Assembly: GCA_902595065.1 (NCBI GenBank)
Contig: CACJOM010000002.1
Span: 184,429 to 248,428, forward strand
Length of the DNA: 64,000 nucleotides
Direction: 5' to 3'
Source: an uncultured SAR86 cluster bacterium
GTDB lineage: Bacteria > Pseudomonadota > Gammaproteobacteria > Magnimaribacterales > D2472
Of this stretch, positions 19,020 to 27,969 are shown in pieces; the stretch's first letter is position 1, and each line of letters opens with the position of its first letter. The notes under the pieces are model-generated. The model did no database searches. It had not been told where the DNA came from and saw only the letters and a list, made by a program, of their open reading frames with translations. Both the position numbers and the translations under genes were made by a program.

Positions 19020-19473
19020 TAAATAAACTCAAAGTCTCTGCTATATAAGCAGGCTTATCCACTCCCTTTATTTCCATTGTTACTTCATTTTTAACAAGGA
19101 ACTGGCCGGGATTTTTTTCAGTTACATCAACGCATTTAGTCTGAATTCGAACTTCTGAATTTACTGGAACAGGACTTAAAAATCGAACTTTATCAAGGCC
19201 ATAATTCAAACCCATTTTTGTTCCCTCAATTATCATACCGATTTCTTGTTCAAAAGAGATTCCAGCAACTAGAGATAATGAGAGAAATCCATGAGCAATT
19301 GTGGAGCCAAAAATAGGTTCAGCCTGTTTTGGGTCTACATGAATAAATTGATGATCCATGGTTGCATCAGCAAATTTATCGATTCTTTCTTGGTCAATAA
19401 CCATCCATTCAGAAGCTCCTAGATCCTTGCCAATGACTGAATCAATTTCATCAGGTTTTACAATCTGTAACAT
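19012..19473 (-). CDS. MaoC-like (R)-specific enoyl-CoA hydratase/dehydratase
   Basis: 153-aa hot-dog-fold protein of the MaoC dehydratase family. The hydratase motif is visible as [13 protein letters not shown], with the catalytic Asp40 and His45, followed by [14 protein letters not shown]. These enzymes hydrate trans-2-enoyl-CoA to (R)-3-hydroxyacyl-CoA. It begins 1 nt after the acyl-CoA ligase stop, so the two are surely cotranscribed, suggesting fatty-acid or short-acid activation followed by hydration. The exact substrate cannot be told from sequence. Confidence 0.85.
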   Translation of the reverse strand: MLQIVKPDEIDSVIGKDLGASEWMVIDQERIDKFADATMDHQFIHVDPKQAEPIFGSTIAHGFLSLSLVAGISFEQEIGMIIEGTKMGLNYGLDKVRFLSPVPVNSEVRIQTKCVDVTEKNPGQFLVKNEVTMEIKGVDKPAYIAETLSLFIT

Positions 19474-19474
19474 A

Positions 19475-21091
19475 TTACTCTCCCATTAAATGTTCTTTAT
19501 ATTCTTCTCGTAACTCAACCTTCAATAACTTTCCTGTCGCGCCATGAGGAAGCTCTTTAACGAAAATAATATCATCAGGCAGCCACCACTTAACAACCTT
19601 TTCTAGCAAGAAATCGTTAATTTCCTGCTTATCAATTTCATTTCCATCTTTTGTAATTAAGAATAATAAAGGTCTCTCATCCCACTTAGGATGTGGAACT
19701 CCGACAACACATGCCTCAAGAACATTTTCGTGAGTGAGCACCGCGTTTTCTAGATCGATTGAACTAATCCACTCTCCACCAGTTTTAATAACATCTTTTG
19801 CTCTATCTACAATCTGCATGCATCCATCAGGATGAATGGTTGCGACATCTCCGGTATCAAACCAACCCTCTTCATCTACTGCAGGGTCATCTGCTTTATA
19901 GTATGAATGCATTATCCAAGGGCCTTTAACTTTAAGAGCACCGCTAGCCTCTCCATCTCTTGGCAACTCATTATTTTCATCATCAACAGTTTTAATCTCT
20001 ACACCAAACATCGGATAACCCTGTTTGGTTTGAAGCTGATATCTTTCTTCTTTGGGAAGACTAATGGTTTTTTTGGTTGGAGCATTTATCGTTCCAAGAG
20101 GGCTCATTTCTGTCATTCCCCACCCATGAGTTAAAAATGCATCATGTTGTTCATCAAATGCTTTAATCATTGCATATGGCGCTGCGGAGCCTCCAACTAA
20201 AACTTGATCAACTGTATCAAGCTTAAGGTCTTTTCCTTCAAGATACTGCAATAAACCAAGCCACACAGTTGGAACACCCAACATAGAGTCAACTGATTCT
20301 TGCTCTACTAGCTCATATAAGGACTCTCCATCTAAAGCATGGCAAGGCAATACCAAAGTTAACCCAGTGATTAATGCACAGTATGGCACGCCCCATGCAT
20401 TTACGTGAAACATAGGAACAACTGGTAAGACTGAACTAGATGAGTCAAAACCCATAGCTCCAGAGACTGAAATTGCATGCAAAATAGTTGACCTGTGAGA
20501 ATATAAAACTCCTTTGGGATTCCCAGTAGTACCAGAGGTATAACACAGAGCAACTGCATCATCTTCACTCAATTGAGGCCAATCAAATTCATCAGATTCG
20601 CCTTCAATTAACGCATCATAACTTAGTACATTTTTTAAACTATTTTCTGGAATAGAGTCTTTTGATGAAGCAACAATTATTGTTTTAACCGTATTTAGTT
20701 TATCCTGGACACCCTCCACAAGAGGAATAAATGAGGGATCAACAATTAAAACCTCATCCTCTGCATGATTAAGTATGTAAATTAATTGACCAGGAGAATA
20801 TCTTGGATTTAAGGTATGAAGAATAGCCCCCATTCCAGACACAGCAAAATAGGTTTCAAAGTGCCTACTGTTATTCCATGCAATAGTTGCAACTCGGTCA
20901 TATCTATTTACACCAAGTTTTGCAAGAGCATTTGCTAGCTTTTTAGATCGTTTAATTGACTCTCCGTATGTTGTGGAATTTATTGAGCCATCTAATTCTC
21001 GAGAAACTAATTTGCCATCAAAATTATATTTCTCAGCATGTAAAATTGCCTGAGGGATAGTTAAATCCCAGTTCATCATATTGCCTTTCAT
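19475..21091 (-). CDS. AlkK-like medium/long-chain fatty acyl-CoA ligase
   Basis: AMP-forming acyl-CoA synthetase, 538 aa. Adenylation motif [11 protein letters not shown] (184-194), the [10 protein letters not shown] motif, [14 protein letters not shown] hinge region and the C-terminal catalytic Lys in GATGKLLK are intact. Segments such as [16 protein letters not shown] and [13 protein letters not shown] resemble Pseudomonas AlkK, the medium-chain acyl-CoA ligase of the alkane pathway. The first ATG is kept: its MKGNMM start resembles the MLGQMM of AlkK and a AAGGGG lies 8 nt upstream. It forms a two-gene operon with the MaoC gene. A 15-bp palindrome overlaps its putative -10. Chain-length preference is unknown. 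Confidence 0.88.
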   Translation of the reverse strand: MKGNMMNWDLTIPQAILHAEKYNFDGKLVSRELDGSINSTTYGESIKRSKKLANALAKLGVNRYDRVATIAWNNSRHFETYFAVSGMGAILHTLNPRYSPGQLIYILNHAEDEVLIVDPSFIPLVEGVQDKLNTVKTIIVASSKDSIPENSLKNVLSYDALIEGESDEFDWPQLSEDDAVALCYTSGTTGNPKGVLYSHRSTILHAISVSGAMGFDSSSSVLPVVPMFHVNAWGVPYCALITGLTLVLPCHALDGESLYELVEQESVDSMLGVPTVWLGLLQYLEGKDLKLDTVDQVLVGGSAAPYAMIKAFDEQHDAFLTHGWGMTEMSPLGTINAPTKKTISLPKEERYQLQTKQGYPMFGVEIKTVDDENNELPRDGEASGALKVKGPWIMHSYYKADDPAVDEEGWFDTGDVATIHPDGCMQIVDRAKDVIKTGGEWISSIDLENAVLTHENVLEACVVGVPHPKWDERPLLFLITKDGNEIDKQEINDFLLEKVVKWWLPDDIIFVKELPHGATGKLLKVELREEYKEHLMGE

Positions 21092-21135
21092 TGAAATAAC
21101 CCCTTATTGTTTAATAGTAATTTTTACGGTTTTAA

Positions 21136-21150
21136 CAGAATTATATTCTG
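21136..21150 (-). promoter_or_regulatory. perfect inverted repeat overlapping a TATAAT box upstream of the acyl-CoA ligase
   Basis: CAGAATTATATTCTG is a perfect 6-3-6 palindrome, and on the minus strand it contains TATAAT as a candidate -10 about 50 nt before the acyl-CoA ligase ATG. No good -35 is seen. A dyad over the -10 is what a repressor operator (for example of a TetR/FadR-type fatty-acid regulator) would look like. AT-rich palindromes also arise by chance, so confidence is low. Confidence 0.35.
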
Positions 21151-21191
21151 CATTTACACTAAAGAATAAATCTTATCATATGAAAATAATA

Positions 21192-22013
21192 TTATTTATT
21201 TGCATAGGTATATCTGTCTAGACCTTGAAAGTCTTTAGAGGTGACAATGTTTTTATAACCACAGTCTTCAAGAATACCGTAAACCTCTTGTGCTTGAGAA
21301 TAACCATGCTCAAAAATGATTCTCCCTCCAATTTTTAAAGAATAGATTGCCTGCGAAGCAATTTGAAAAAAGCTTTGTGTTCCATTTTCAGCAGTCAATG
21401 CCATCAAGGGCTCATGATTAAGATCAATTAAGTGTGGATCATCTGGTTGCAAATATGGTGGGTTAGAAATAACTAAATCAAGAGAATTTTTTAAGGAGCA
21501 GCCCAACCAATTAGATTGCACAAAGGTCACGTTGTGAGCATTGTGAAGATCTTTATTAATTTGAGCTACTTCCAATGCTGGCCCGGAAAGATCCGTGGCA
21601 AGAATTTTAAGCTCATTATTTTTTAAATAAATTGAAATCGCTATACAACCTGAGCCTGTTCCGACTTCAAAAATTGTTGAGTTTTTATTCAATGATAAGC
21701 CTAATACCCACTCAACAATTAATTCTGTTTCTGGACGGGGAATTAACACTCTTGAATCAACAAAAAATTTATATCCCATGAATTCTGATTCATTTAGAAT
21801 GTAATCAAGAGGCATGCCAGCCAGGTATGATGAAAAAAAATCATCTAGTTTTAAGACTTCTTCAGTAGATAAATCATACTCATCTTCAAGAGTAATGACA
21901 GCATTGCTTACTTCAAGAGACTTCAAGAAATATTTTAGGTCACGCAAAATATTTTGATGCTGAGACTCTTTTGATCTAGCAAGAGAAAAATAATATTTTA
22001 AACCTTGATTCAA
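21192..22013 (-). CDS. prmC: peptide chain release factor N5-glutamine methyltransferase
   Basis: SAM-dependent enzyme that methylates the GGQ glutamine of release factors. 273 aa (E. coli 277). The N-terminal helical domain leads to the LIPRPETELIVEW linker, SAM motif I EVGTGSGCIAIS (from 116) and the catalytic NPPY at 184-187. It follows its substrate gene prfA directly; the chosen start is TTG, which immediately follows the prfA TAA. No ATG gives a complete N-terminal domain. Operon hemA-prfA-prmC. Confidence 0.94.
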   Translation of the reverse strand: MNQGLKYYFSLARSKESQHQNILRDLKYFLKSLEVSNAVITLEDEYDLSTEEVLKLDDFFSSYLAGMPLDYILNESEFMGYKFFVDSRVLIPRPETELIVEWVLGLSLNKNSTIFEVGTGSGCIAISIYLKNNELKILATDLSGPALEVAQINKDLHNAHNVTFVQSNWLGCSLKNSLDLVISNPPYLQPDDPHLIDLNHEPLMALTAENGTQSFFQIASQAIYSLKIGGRIIFEHGYSQAQEVYGILEDCGYKNIVTSKDFQGLDRYTYANK

Positions 22014-23105
22014 TTATGATGTTTCTTCTAAGTTAGAAAGCTGAGCTAATTGATTTTCAGTAATTAGCGCTTGGCAAATAGAAATCATATCGCCATCCAT
22101 TACTTGATCTAAATTATGCTGTGTTAATTTGATTCTATGATCAGTTATACGTCCTTGCGGAAAATTATAAGTCCTTATCTTTTCACTTCTATCTCCGGTA
22201 CCTACAAGAATTTTCCTTTCACTAGCAATTGTATTCTGCTGTTCATCAATCTCATTTTGCTTCAATTTAGCAACCAGTAGTGCCATGGCTTTAGCCTTAT
22301 TTTTATGCTGAGACCGATCATCCTGGCACTCAACTACAACTCCTGTAGGAATGTGGGTTAATCGAACAGCTGAGTCAGTTTTATTTACATGTTGCCCACC
22401 GGCACCCGATGCCCTGTATGTATCTACTCTTAATTCGCTTTTATCTATCTCAATATCTTGAACTTCATCCACCTCTGGTAAAATTGCAACTGTAACTGTT
22501 GAGGTATGAATCCTACCTTGAGATTCAGTTTCAGGAACTCTTTGAACACGATGAACCCCTGATTCAAATTTAAGAAATTTAAAAACTCCTTGTCCATTAA
22601 TCTTTACAACAGCCTCTTTTAAGCCGCTTGGTTCTGATGGCTTGGTATTAACGACTTCAACCTTCCAGCCTTGACGTTCAGATAATCTAGAATACATTCT
22701 GAATAAATCTGCTGCGAATATCGCTGCTTCGTCACCACCCGCGCCAGCTCTGATTTCAAGATATGCAGCCCCATCATCCGCTTCATCCTTAGGTAAAAGC
22801 ATGAGCTTAAGCTTGTTCTCAAGCTCAATAATCTTTTCTTGATTAGTACTTACTTCTATTTTAGCAAGCTCTATCAACTCAGAATCACCAGAATCTAAAA
22901 GCTCCTTAGCGCCATTTAACTCAGTCTCAGTATCCTGCAATGATTTAAATAATTCTACGATGGGAGTAATTTCAGAATACTCTTTATTCAATTTAGTGAA
23001 GTGCGTCATATCATCAGTTGCACCTTCTCGGGCAAGAGCCTCGTGAATCTCAGTAGATCTTAATCTTAAGCTCTCTAATTTAGCAATAATGGATTCTTCA
23101 AGCAC
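22014..23105 (-). CDS. prfA: peptide chain release factor 1
   Basis: Class I release factor reading UAA and UAG. 363 aa (E. coli 360). The hydrolysis motif GAGGQHVNKT has GGQ at 236-238, and the codon-reading tripeptide of the PxT type is PET (191-193) before SQGRIHTSTVTV, marking RF1 and not RF2. Overlaps the 3' end of hemA by 8 nt and abuts prmC. The hemA-prfA-prmC order is conserved in gammaproteobacteria. Confidence 0.98.
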   Translation of the reverse strand: MLEESIIAKLESLRLRSTEIHEALAREGATDDMTHFTKLNKEYSEITPIVELFKSLQDTETELNGAKELLDSGDSELIELAKIEVSTNQEKIIELENKLKLMLLPKDEADDGAAYLEIRAGAGGDEAAIFAADLFRMYSRLSERQGWKVEVVNTKPSEPSGLKEAVVKINGQGVFKFLKFESGVHRVQRVPETESQGRIHTSTVTVAILPEVDEVQDIEIDKSELRVDTYRASGAGGQHVNKTDSAVRLTHIPTGVVVECQDDRSQHKNKAKAMALLVAKLKQNEIDEQQNTIASERKILVGTGDRSEKIRTYNFPQGRITDHRIKLTQHNLDQVMDGDMISICQALITENQLAQLSNLEETS

Positions 23106-24312
23106 TTCTGATTTCCTTAATCATAGATAAGATAGAATGAGGAGTTAATGATGAAATATATTGTAGCTGATCGTCTTGGACAATACCCATTTCTTTGAGG
23201 GAGCTATATGGATCATCAGATTTTAATAAATTTATAAAGTCATGCTCATCTATATTGCTAGAGATATCTTTTAGGGCAAGATAAGCTTTGTTGCGTTGAA
23301 ACTTATCTGCCTTATGTTGATTTAAATACTCAATCCTTTGTTTAATAATATTTTTTGCTTTAAAAGCCTCTTGAGATCGCTCCTCTAAATTCTCTTGAGT
23401 AACTAGTTCAATATCCTCGATTGTAAAAAGATATGCATATTCAAGATCTCTTACTTGGTCTTCTACGTTCCTTGGAACGCCTAAATCAATTAATAGCATT
23501 GGCTTATTTTTTCTTTCTTTCATCGCTTGTTCTATTAAACCCTTGCCAATAACAGGAAGTGGCGAATTAATAGATGACACTAAAATATCGGTGCTTTGAA
23601 TCATTGCCCCAAGTTGAGACAATGGAGTGGTTTCCATAGAAAGAGAATCATTGATAGTTAATATTTTCTTTGATCGGTTAACTGCATTTATTTTTGTAAT
23701 GCCATGATTATAAAAATTTTCAATCACGCTTATTGCCATTTGGCCAGCTCCTACTATTGTAAGATTTTGCTTGGCTGGATCTTCAAAAATTTCCTGAACT
23801 ATTTTTAATGATAAGCCTGATACAGATAATGGATTAAAACCAATTTGTGTTTCTGTTCTAGCCGCTTTTGCAATTGAAATAATATCATCTGTTAATCGCT
23901 GAAATTCTCCCTTCAAGCATTGCAACTCAATATAATTCTGTACTGATTTCTTAAATTGACCCAATATCTCTTGTTCACCTAAAACCTGTGAATCAAGGCC
24001 GCTTGCAACCAAGCACATATGCTCAAGAGCCTCATTGCCACTAAAAAAATATAAGTCATTTTTTAAAGAATCACTTGAACCAAAGAGTTCAAGAGTTTTT
24101 TCAGCAATGGATGAAATGCGTGATGAAGCTCCGTAAATATAAACCTCTGTTCTGTTACAAGTAGAAAGGGTAAAAAATGAATCAATAGACTCACCAAAAT
24201 TTTCAAGAAAGAAATTTATAAAGTCTTCTTGATTGGAGTCATTTATAATAAATAATTCTCTATCAGACAACTTTGTAGTCTTATGATTTATGCCAAATAG
24301 CTGTAATTCCAT
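23098..24312 (-). CDS. hemA: glutamyl-tRNA reductase
   Basis: Reduces Glu-tRNA(Glu) to glutamate-1-semialdehyde, the first step of C5-pathway heme synthesis. 404 aa (E. coli 418). N-terminal catalytic domain with the nucleophile Cys52 in STCNRTEVY, the NADPH-binding domain with TIVGAGQMAISVI (about 180-190), and a C-terminal dimerisation helix. Its ATG at 24312 lies inside the first codons of the divergently read lolB: the two genes overlap head-to-head by 23 bp. Same operon as prfA and prmC. Confidence 0.96.
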   Translation of the reverse strand: MELQLFGINHKTTKLSDRELFIINDSNQEDFINFFLENFGESIDSFFTLSTCNRTEVYIYGASSRISSIAEKTLELFGSSDSLKNDLYFFSGNEALEHMCLVASGLDSQVLGEQEILGQFKKSVQNYIELQCLKGEFQRLTDDIISIAKAARTETQIGFNPLSVSGLSLKIVQEIFEDPAKQNLTIVGAGQMAISVIENFYNHGITKINAVNRSKKILTINDSLSMETTPLSQLGAMIQSTDILVSSINSPLPVIGKGLIEQAMKERKNKPMLLIDLGVPRNVEDQVRDLEYAYLFTIEDIELVTQENLEERSQEAFKAKNIIKQRIEYLNQHKADKFQRNKAYLALKDISSNIDEHDFINLLKSDDPYSSLKEMGIVQDDQLQYISSLTPHSILSMIKEIRSA

Positions 24313-24781
24313 AACAAAAATTACCTTAATATTTTTTTTAATATATTTGGGCTCATGTTCGTCAACATCTCATTCAACATTTTCAGAAAATTCATATGTA
24401 GGCAAATTCTCACTTACCAATGAAATAAATAGTTCTAACTTTAATATCAAAATTAAAGCGTTCCCTAAAAACGTTATTATACAGGTTGGTAAGCCTTTAT
24501 TTGGAAATCTCTTAAAGATTGAATTTCACTCTTCAGGCGTTTTCTCATTTAATCCAAAAATTGATGATGAGTACCTTGCTTTACTAAAAAAGTTTGATAC
24601 AAAAGAATATATGTATTTTTTTGATGCATGCTTTAATAATTTAAATAAAAACAAAAGGTCAATTATCGTAAAGAATTTTGATTTTGAACTAAAATGCGAT
24701 CACCAAAATCCTGATACTTTATTAGTTCATTTGATCTATGGAGAAGACATGTTTATTAAAGGAGTGCTGTGGCGTGGATAG
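24290..24781 (+). CDS. lolB: outer-membrane lipoprotein receptor LolB (short form)
   Basis: Lipoprotein that accepts lipoproteins from LolA at the outer membrane. A signal peptide (residues about 8-20) ends in a lipobox LGSC, predicting lipidated Cys23. The rest is a short LolB-like beta domain (VGKFSLTNE, VGKPLFGNLLKIEF). 163 aa, shorter than E. coli LolB (207). Similarity is weak, so the call leans on its position between hemA and ispE, which is conserved. The only possible ATG (24290) puts 23 bp of its 5' end inside hemA on the other strand. Its 3' end overlaps ispE by 8 nt. Confidence 0.75.
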   Translation: MPNSCNSITKITLIFFLIYLGSCSSTSHSTFSENSYVGKFSLTNEINSSNFNIKIKAFPKNVIIQVGKPLFGNLLKIEFHSSGVFSFNPKIDDEYLALLKKFDTKEYMYFFDACFNNLNKNKRSIIVKNFDFELKCDHQNPDTLLVHLIYGEDMFIKGVLWRG

Positions 24782-25604
24782 GATAAAACTTAATTGTCCC
24801 GCAAAACTTAATTTAAATCTTTCAGTATTGAGTAAAAGAGTTGATGGGATGCATGAAATTAAAACGCATTTCCAACTAATTAATTTGTTTGATGAGTTAT
24901 TAATTAAAAAATCATCAAGCAAGTCTATTTCTGTAAAAACTAATCTTAATTCCTCGATTGATGGAAAAAATAATATAGTTTTCTACGCAATCAAAGCATT
25001 ATCAGATCATATTGGCAAAGAAATATTTTGCGATGTAGAAATCGAAAAGAATATTCCATTGGGTGGTGGTTTAGGCGGCGGAAGCTCAAATGCTGCTGCT
25101 GCACTCATTGGAGCTAATTCTTTATTCAAACTAGGCCTATCCATCAAAGAATTGATGATGCTAGGAGAAAAATTGGGTGCAGATGTTCCATTTTTTGTTT
25201 ATGGAAAGAACGCACATGCTTCAGGTATTGGTGAAATACTTATTGAAGCAAAAAAACAGGTTGATACAAAATATTTACTTCTTTTCCCTAACATTCATTC
25301 TTCAACAAAAGAGCTTTTCTCCAAATGGGATAAATTAACTAAGGCATCACAAGAATTCATTAATCTAAGTGAAGAGAATTCATTTTTGCCAATTTTTCTT
25401 GAAAATAATGAAGAGATTAAAAAAATTTTTAATGATTTAAATAAAATGAATTCATTTAAGCTCTCAGGGACAGGTTCAACATTTTTTTGCGTTTATAATG
25501 ATCTGGAAGAAATTGAAAAAACAATGAAAAAAATTCCAACTAAATGGAGACACTTTTTTTGTGAACCTTTACAATGTTCACCATTATTAACGTTAATAGA
25601 ATAA
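24774..25604 (+). CDS. ispE: 4-diphosphocytidyl-2-C-methyl-D-erythritol kinase
   Basis: GHMP kinase of the MEP isoprenoid pathway. 276 aa (E. coli 283). N-terminal CPAKLNLNLSVLSKRVDGMHEI and the ATP-binding loop IPLGGGLGGGSSNAAAAL are clear, as is the C-terminal KLSGTGSTFFCVY. GTG at 24774 is chosen because it fits the family N-terminus (VDRIKLNCPAKLNL) and has AAGGAG about 9 nt upstream; an in-frame ATG at 24738 would add 12 residues unlike the family. Overlaps lolB by 8 nt and its TAA abuts tRNA-Gln. Confidence 0.95.
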   Translation: MDRIKLNCPAKLNLNLSVLSKRVDGMHEIKTHFQLINLFDELLIKKSSSKSISVKTNLNSSIDGKNNIVFYAIKALSDHIGKEIFCDVEIEKNIPLGGGLGGGSSNAAAALIGANSLFKLGLSIKELMMLGEKLGADVPFFVYGKNAHASGIGEILIEAKKQVDTKYLLLFPNIHSSTKELFSKWDKLTKASQEFINLSEENSFLPIFLENNEEIKKIFNDLNKMNSFKLSGTGSTFFCVYNDLEEIEKTMKKIPTKWRHFFCEPLQCSPLLTLIE

Positions 25605-25679
25605 TGGGGTGTAGCCAAGCGGTAAGGCAACGGGTTTTGATCCCGTCATGCGTTGGTTCGAATCCAACCACCCCAGCCA
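25605..25679 (+). tRNA. tRNA-Gln (anticodon TTG)
   Basis: Complete cloverleaf with encoded CCA. Acceptor stem TGGGGTG/CACCCCA, anticodon stem ACGGG/CCCGT with loop TTTTGAT (anticodon TTG at 25637-25639), and T-arm GTTGG-TTCGAAT-CCAAC. It begins at the base after the ispE stop and ends 12 nt before prs, so it is embedded in the lolB-ispE-prs transcript, the same location as in Pseudomonas. The first U of the acceptor pairs with A, the U1-A72 pair typical for glutaminyl-tRNA. Confidence 0.98.
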
Positions 25680-25691
25680 ATAAAATAGAAA

Positions 25692-26651
25692 ATGATCAAT
25701 AAACCTACAGTAGGGATTTTTTCAGGCTCAGCATCGACTTCTCTATCAGAAGAGGTTGCTAAAATACTGGGGTTAAAGCTTGGTAACATTGATCTTGGTA
25801 AATTCTCAGACGGTGAAATAAAAGTAGAAATACTTGAGAATGTACGAGGACATGAAGCATATATTATCCAATCAACTTGTGCGCCTACTAACTCAAATTT
25901 AATGGAGTTAATGTTAATCACTGATGCTTTAAAGCGCTCCTCTGCGTCCAGAATCACAGCAATACTTCCCTATTATGGTTATGCTCGTCAAGACAGAAGG
26001 GTTAGATCAGCAAGAGTTCCTATCAGTGCAAAAGTTATAGCTGATATGATGAATTCTGTTGGCGTTGACAGAGTGCTAACTGTAGATCTTCACTCAGAAT
26101 CCATTCAAGGTTTTTTTGATATGCCTGCAGATAATGTATACGCAACCAAGATTATGCATGACGATATCAAGGCAAGATCTTCTCAGGAAGAAGAGATCTT
26201 AGTTGTTTCTCCAGATGTTGGTGGAGTTGTAAGAGCTAGGGCGCTAGCAAAATTTTTAGATGAATCTGATCTTGCTATTATTGATAAAAGGAGAGCGACT
26301 GCAAATGAATCTGAAGTAATGAATATAATTGGGGATGTTCAAGGGAAATGTTGTATTGTTCCTGATGATATTATTGATACAGCTGGGACACTATGCAACG
26401 CAGCGCAAGCATTAAAAGATGCTGGAGCAGCTATGGTAAAAGCCTATATTACCCATCCTGTGCTATCTGGCCCTGCAATTGAAAGAATTTCCAAATCTTC
26501 AATTGATGAATTAGTTGTAACCAATTCCATATCTTTATCCCCAGAAGCAGAAAAATGCAGTAAAATACGCGTCATTTCTCTTGCCCCTACTATTGCAGAG
26601 TGCATCAGAAGATTAAACAATGAAGAGTCGCTAAGCGCTCTATTTTTGTAA
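25692..26651 (+). CDS. prs: ribose-phosphate pyrophosphokinase (PRPP synthetase)
   Basis: Makes PRPP from ribose 5-phosphate and ATP for nucleotide, His and Trp synthesis. 319 aa (E. coli 315). Visible: [15 protein letters not shown] near the N-terminus, flexible-loop [37 protein letters not shown], and the PRPP-binding signature [14 protein letters not shown]. Lies between tRNA-Gln and rplY, the conserved order. Confidence 0.98.
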   Translation: MINKPTVGIFSGSASTSLSEEVAKILGLKLGNIDLGKFSDGEIKVEILENVRGHEAYIIQSTCAPTNSNLMELMLITDALKRSSASRITAILPYYGYARQDRRVRSARVPISAKVIADMMNSVGVDRVLTVDLHSESIQGFFDMPADNVYATKIMHDDIKARSSQEEEILVVSPDVGGVVRARALAKFLDESDLAIIDKRRATANESEVMNIIGDVQGKCCIVPDDIIDTAGTLCNAAQALKDAGAAMVKAYITHPVLSGPAIERISKSSIDELVVTNSISLSPEAEKCSKIRVISLAPTIAECIRRLNNEESLSALFL

Positions 26652-26675
26652 AAATTTAGCTAGAAGGTACGACAT

Positions 26676-27389
26676 ATGTCAAACGAAATTATTTTAAATG
26701 CAGATCTAAGAGTTAGAACTGGAACAAACAAAACTCGTGAAATTAGACGGGAAGATTCAATGGTTCCTGCAATTATCTATGGAAACGAAGAAGAATCAAA
26801 AAATATCAAATTAAAACTCAATGAACTAACAAAAGCTTCTGAAAATGAGCTTTTTTACACTCAGGTTTTAAAAATTTTACTTGAAGGTAATGAAGAGAAA
26901 GTTGTTCTAAAGGAGCTTCAAAGAGAGCCAGTTAAAGGAAAATTTCTCCATGCGGATTTTCAAAGAGTTTCAAGAAAAACTAAGCTGAAAGTTGTCGTGC
27001 CATTTCGATTTAATGGTGAAGAAGAATGTCAAGGCGTTAAAACAGATGGTGGTGTAATTGCGAAGGCAATCTCAGAGATAGAAATCGCCTGCTTAGCCGG
27101 AGATATTCCTGAAGCGATTGAAGTAGATATTACAAATCTTATGCTCAATGAGGCAATTCGATTATCAGATATCACATTACCCGAAGGAGCTGAAATTCCA
27201 GGCTTTGATGAAGAAAATGATCAAATGATCGTTTCAGTTAATCCTCCAAGAGCAGAAGAGGAAGAGCCAGAGATTTTACCTGAAGGAGAAGAAGGGGAAG
27301 AAGGAGAAGTTGCTGAAGGAGAAGAAACATCTGAAGAGCAAGATGCTTCTAGTGATGATGCTCCTGAAGAAGATAAATCAAGTGATTAA
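26676..27389 (+). CDS. rplY: 50S ribosomal protein L25 (CTC/TL5 long form)
   Basis: 5S-rRNA-binding protein L25 of the long CTC type, 237 aa. N-terminal L25 domain (residues about 1-95: LRVRTGTNKTREIRR, VPAIIYG, LHADFQRV) followed by the TL5 C-terminal beta domain (about 100-190). The last ~45 residues form a strongly acidic Glu/Asp/Ser-rich tail with no structure expected, longer than in most relatives. Good AGAAGG upstream. Order prs-rplY-pth-ychF is conserved in gammaproteobacteria. Confidence 0.95.
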   Translation: MSNEIILNADLRVRTGTNKTREIRREDSMVPAIIYGNEEESKNIKLKLNELTKASENELFYTQVLKILLEGNEEKVVLKELQREPVKGKFLHADFQRVSRKTKLKVVVPFRFNGEEECQGVKTDGGVIAKAISEIEIACLAGDIPEAIEVDITNLMLNEAIRLSDITLPEGAEIPGFDEENDQMIVSVNPPRAEEEEPEILPEGEEGEEGEVAEGEETSEEQDASSDDAPEEDKSSD

Positions 27390-27403
27390 GGTACAAAAGA
27401 TCT

Positions 27404-27967
27404 GTGCCTAATATCTGCATTATTGGACTAGGCAATCCTGGTACAAAATATAATGGAACTCGGCATAATGTTGGCAAAGACTGGATAAAAAGTATTGCAA
27501 CTGACTGCGATCTAAAACTTCATTCAAAGAAAAAAATTGAATCTACAACTGCTATATCTTCTGATGAAAAAATTCTATGGGGATACCCTAATCGATATGT
27601 TAATGAATCAGGTTATTCAATTAACAAAATTTTAAAAAATAATAATTTCGAATTAGAACAAGTGATAGTTATTCATGATGACTTAGACCTTCCTATTGGC
27701 AGTCTAAAGTTAAAAATAGGAGGAGGTCATGGCGGACATAATGGATTGAGAAGTATTATCTCGCATGTTGGAAAATCATTCATTAGGCTAAGAGTTGGTA
27801 TTGGCCACCCAGGAAATAAAGTAGATGTAACAAACTGGGTTTTGGGTAAATTCAAACCAACTGAAATAGACTCCATTCAAGAGAGTTTTTTTAAGTTCCA
27901 TAATATTATTGAACTCTTAGGCAACAGTGATATTCAGAGTGCTCAATTAAAACTTAATAGTGAGTAA
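27404..27967 (+). CDS. pth: peptidyl-tRNA hydrolase
   Basis: Recycles peptidyl-tRNA dropped from ribosomes. 187 aa (E. coli 194). Catalytic His21 in NGTRHNVG, Asn11 in GLGNPG, and Asp93 in VIHDDLDLP match the E. coli active site almost residue for residue. Further motif GGGHGGHNGLRSI. Start is GTG at 27404 with AAGG about 10 nt upstream; there is no closer ATG that keeps the GLGNPG strand. ychF follows 2 nt after its stop. Confidence 0.97.
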   Translation: MPNICIIGLGNPGTKYNGTRHNVGKDWIKSIATDCDLKLHSKKKIESTTAISSDEKILWGYPNRYVNESGYSINKILKNNNFELEQVIVIHDDLDLPIGSLKLKIGGGHGGHNGLRSIISHVGKSFIRLRVGIGHPGNKVDVTNWVLGKFKPTEIDSIQESFFKFHNIIELLGNSDIQSAQLKLNSE

Positions 27968-27969
27968 AG

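Noticed and set aside
24738..24773. Upstream ATG for ispE at 24738
   Set aside because: Would add 12 residues (MEKTCLLKECCG) unlike IspE and overlap lolB by 44 nt; the GTG at 24774 has an AAGGAG at good spacing and matches the family start.
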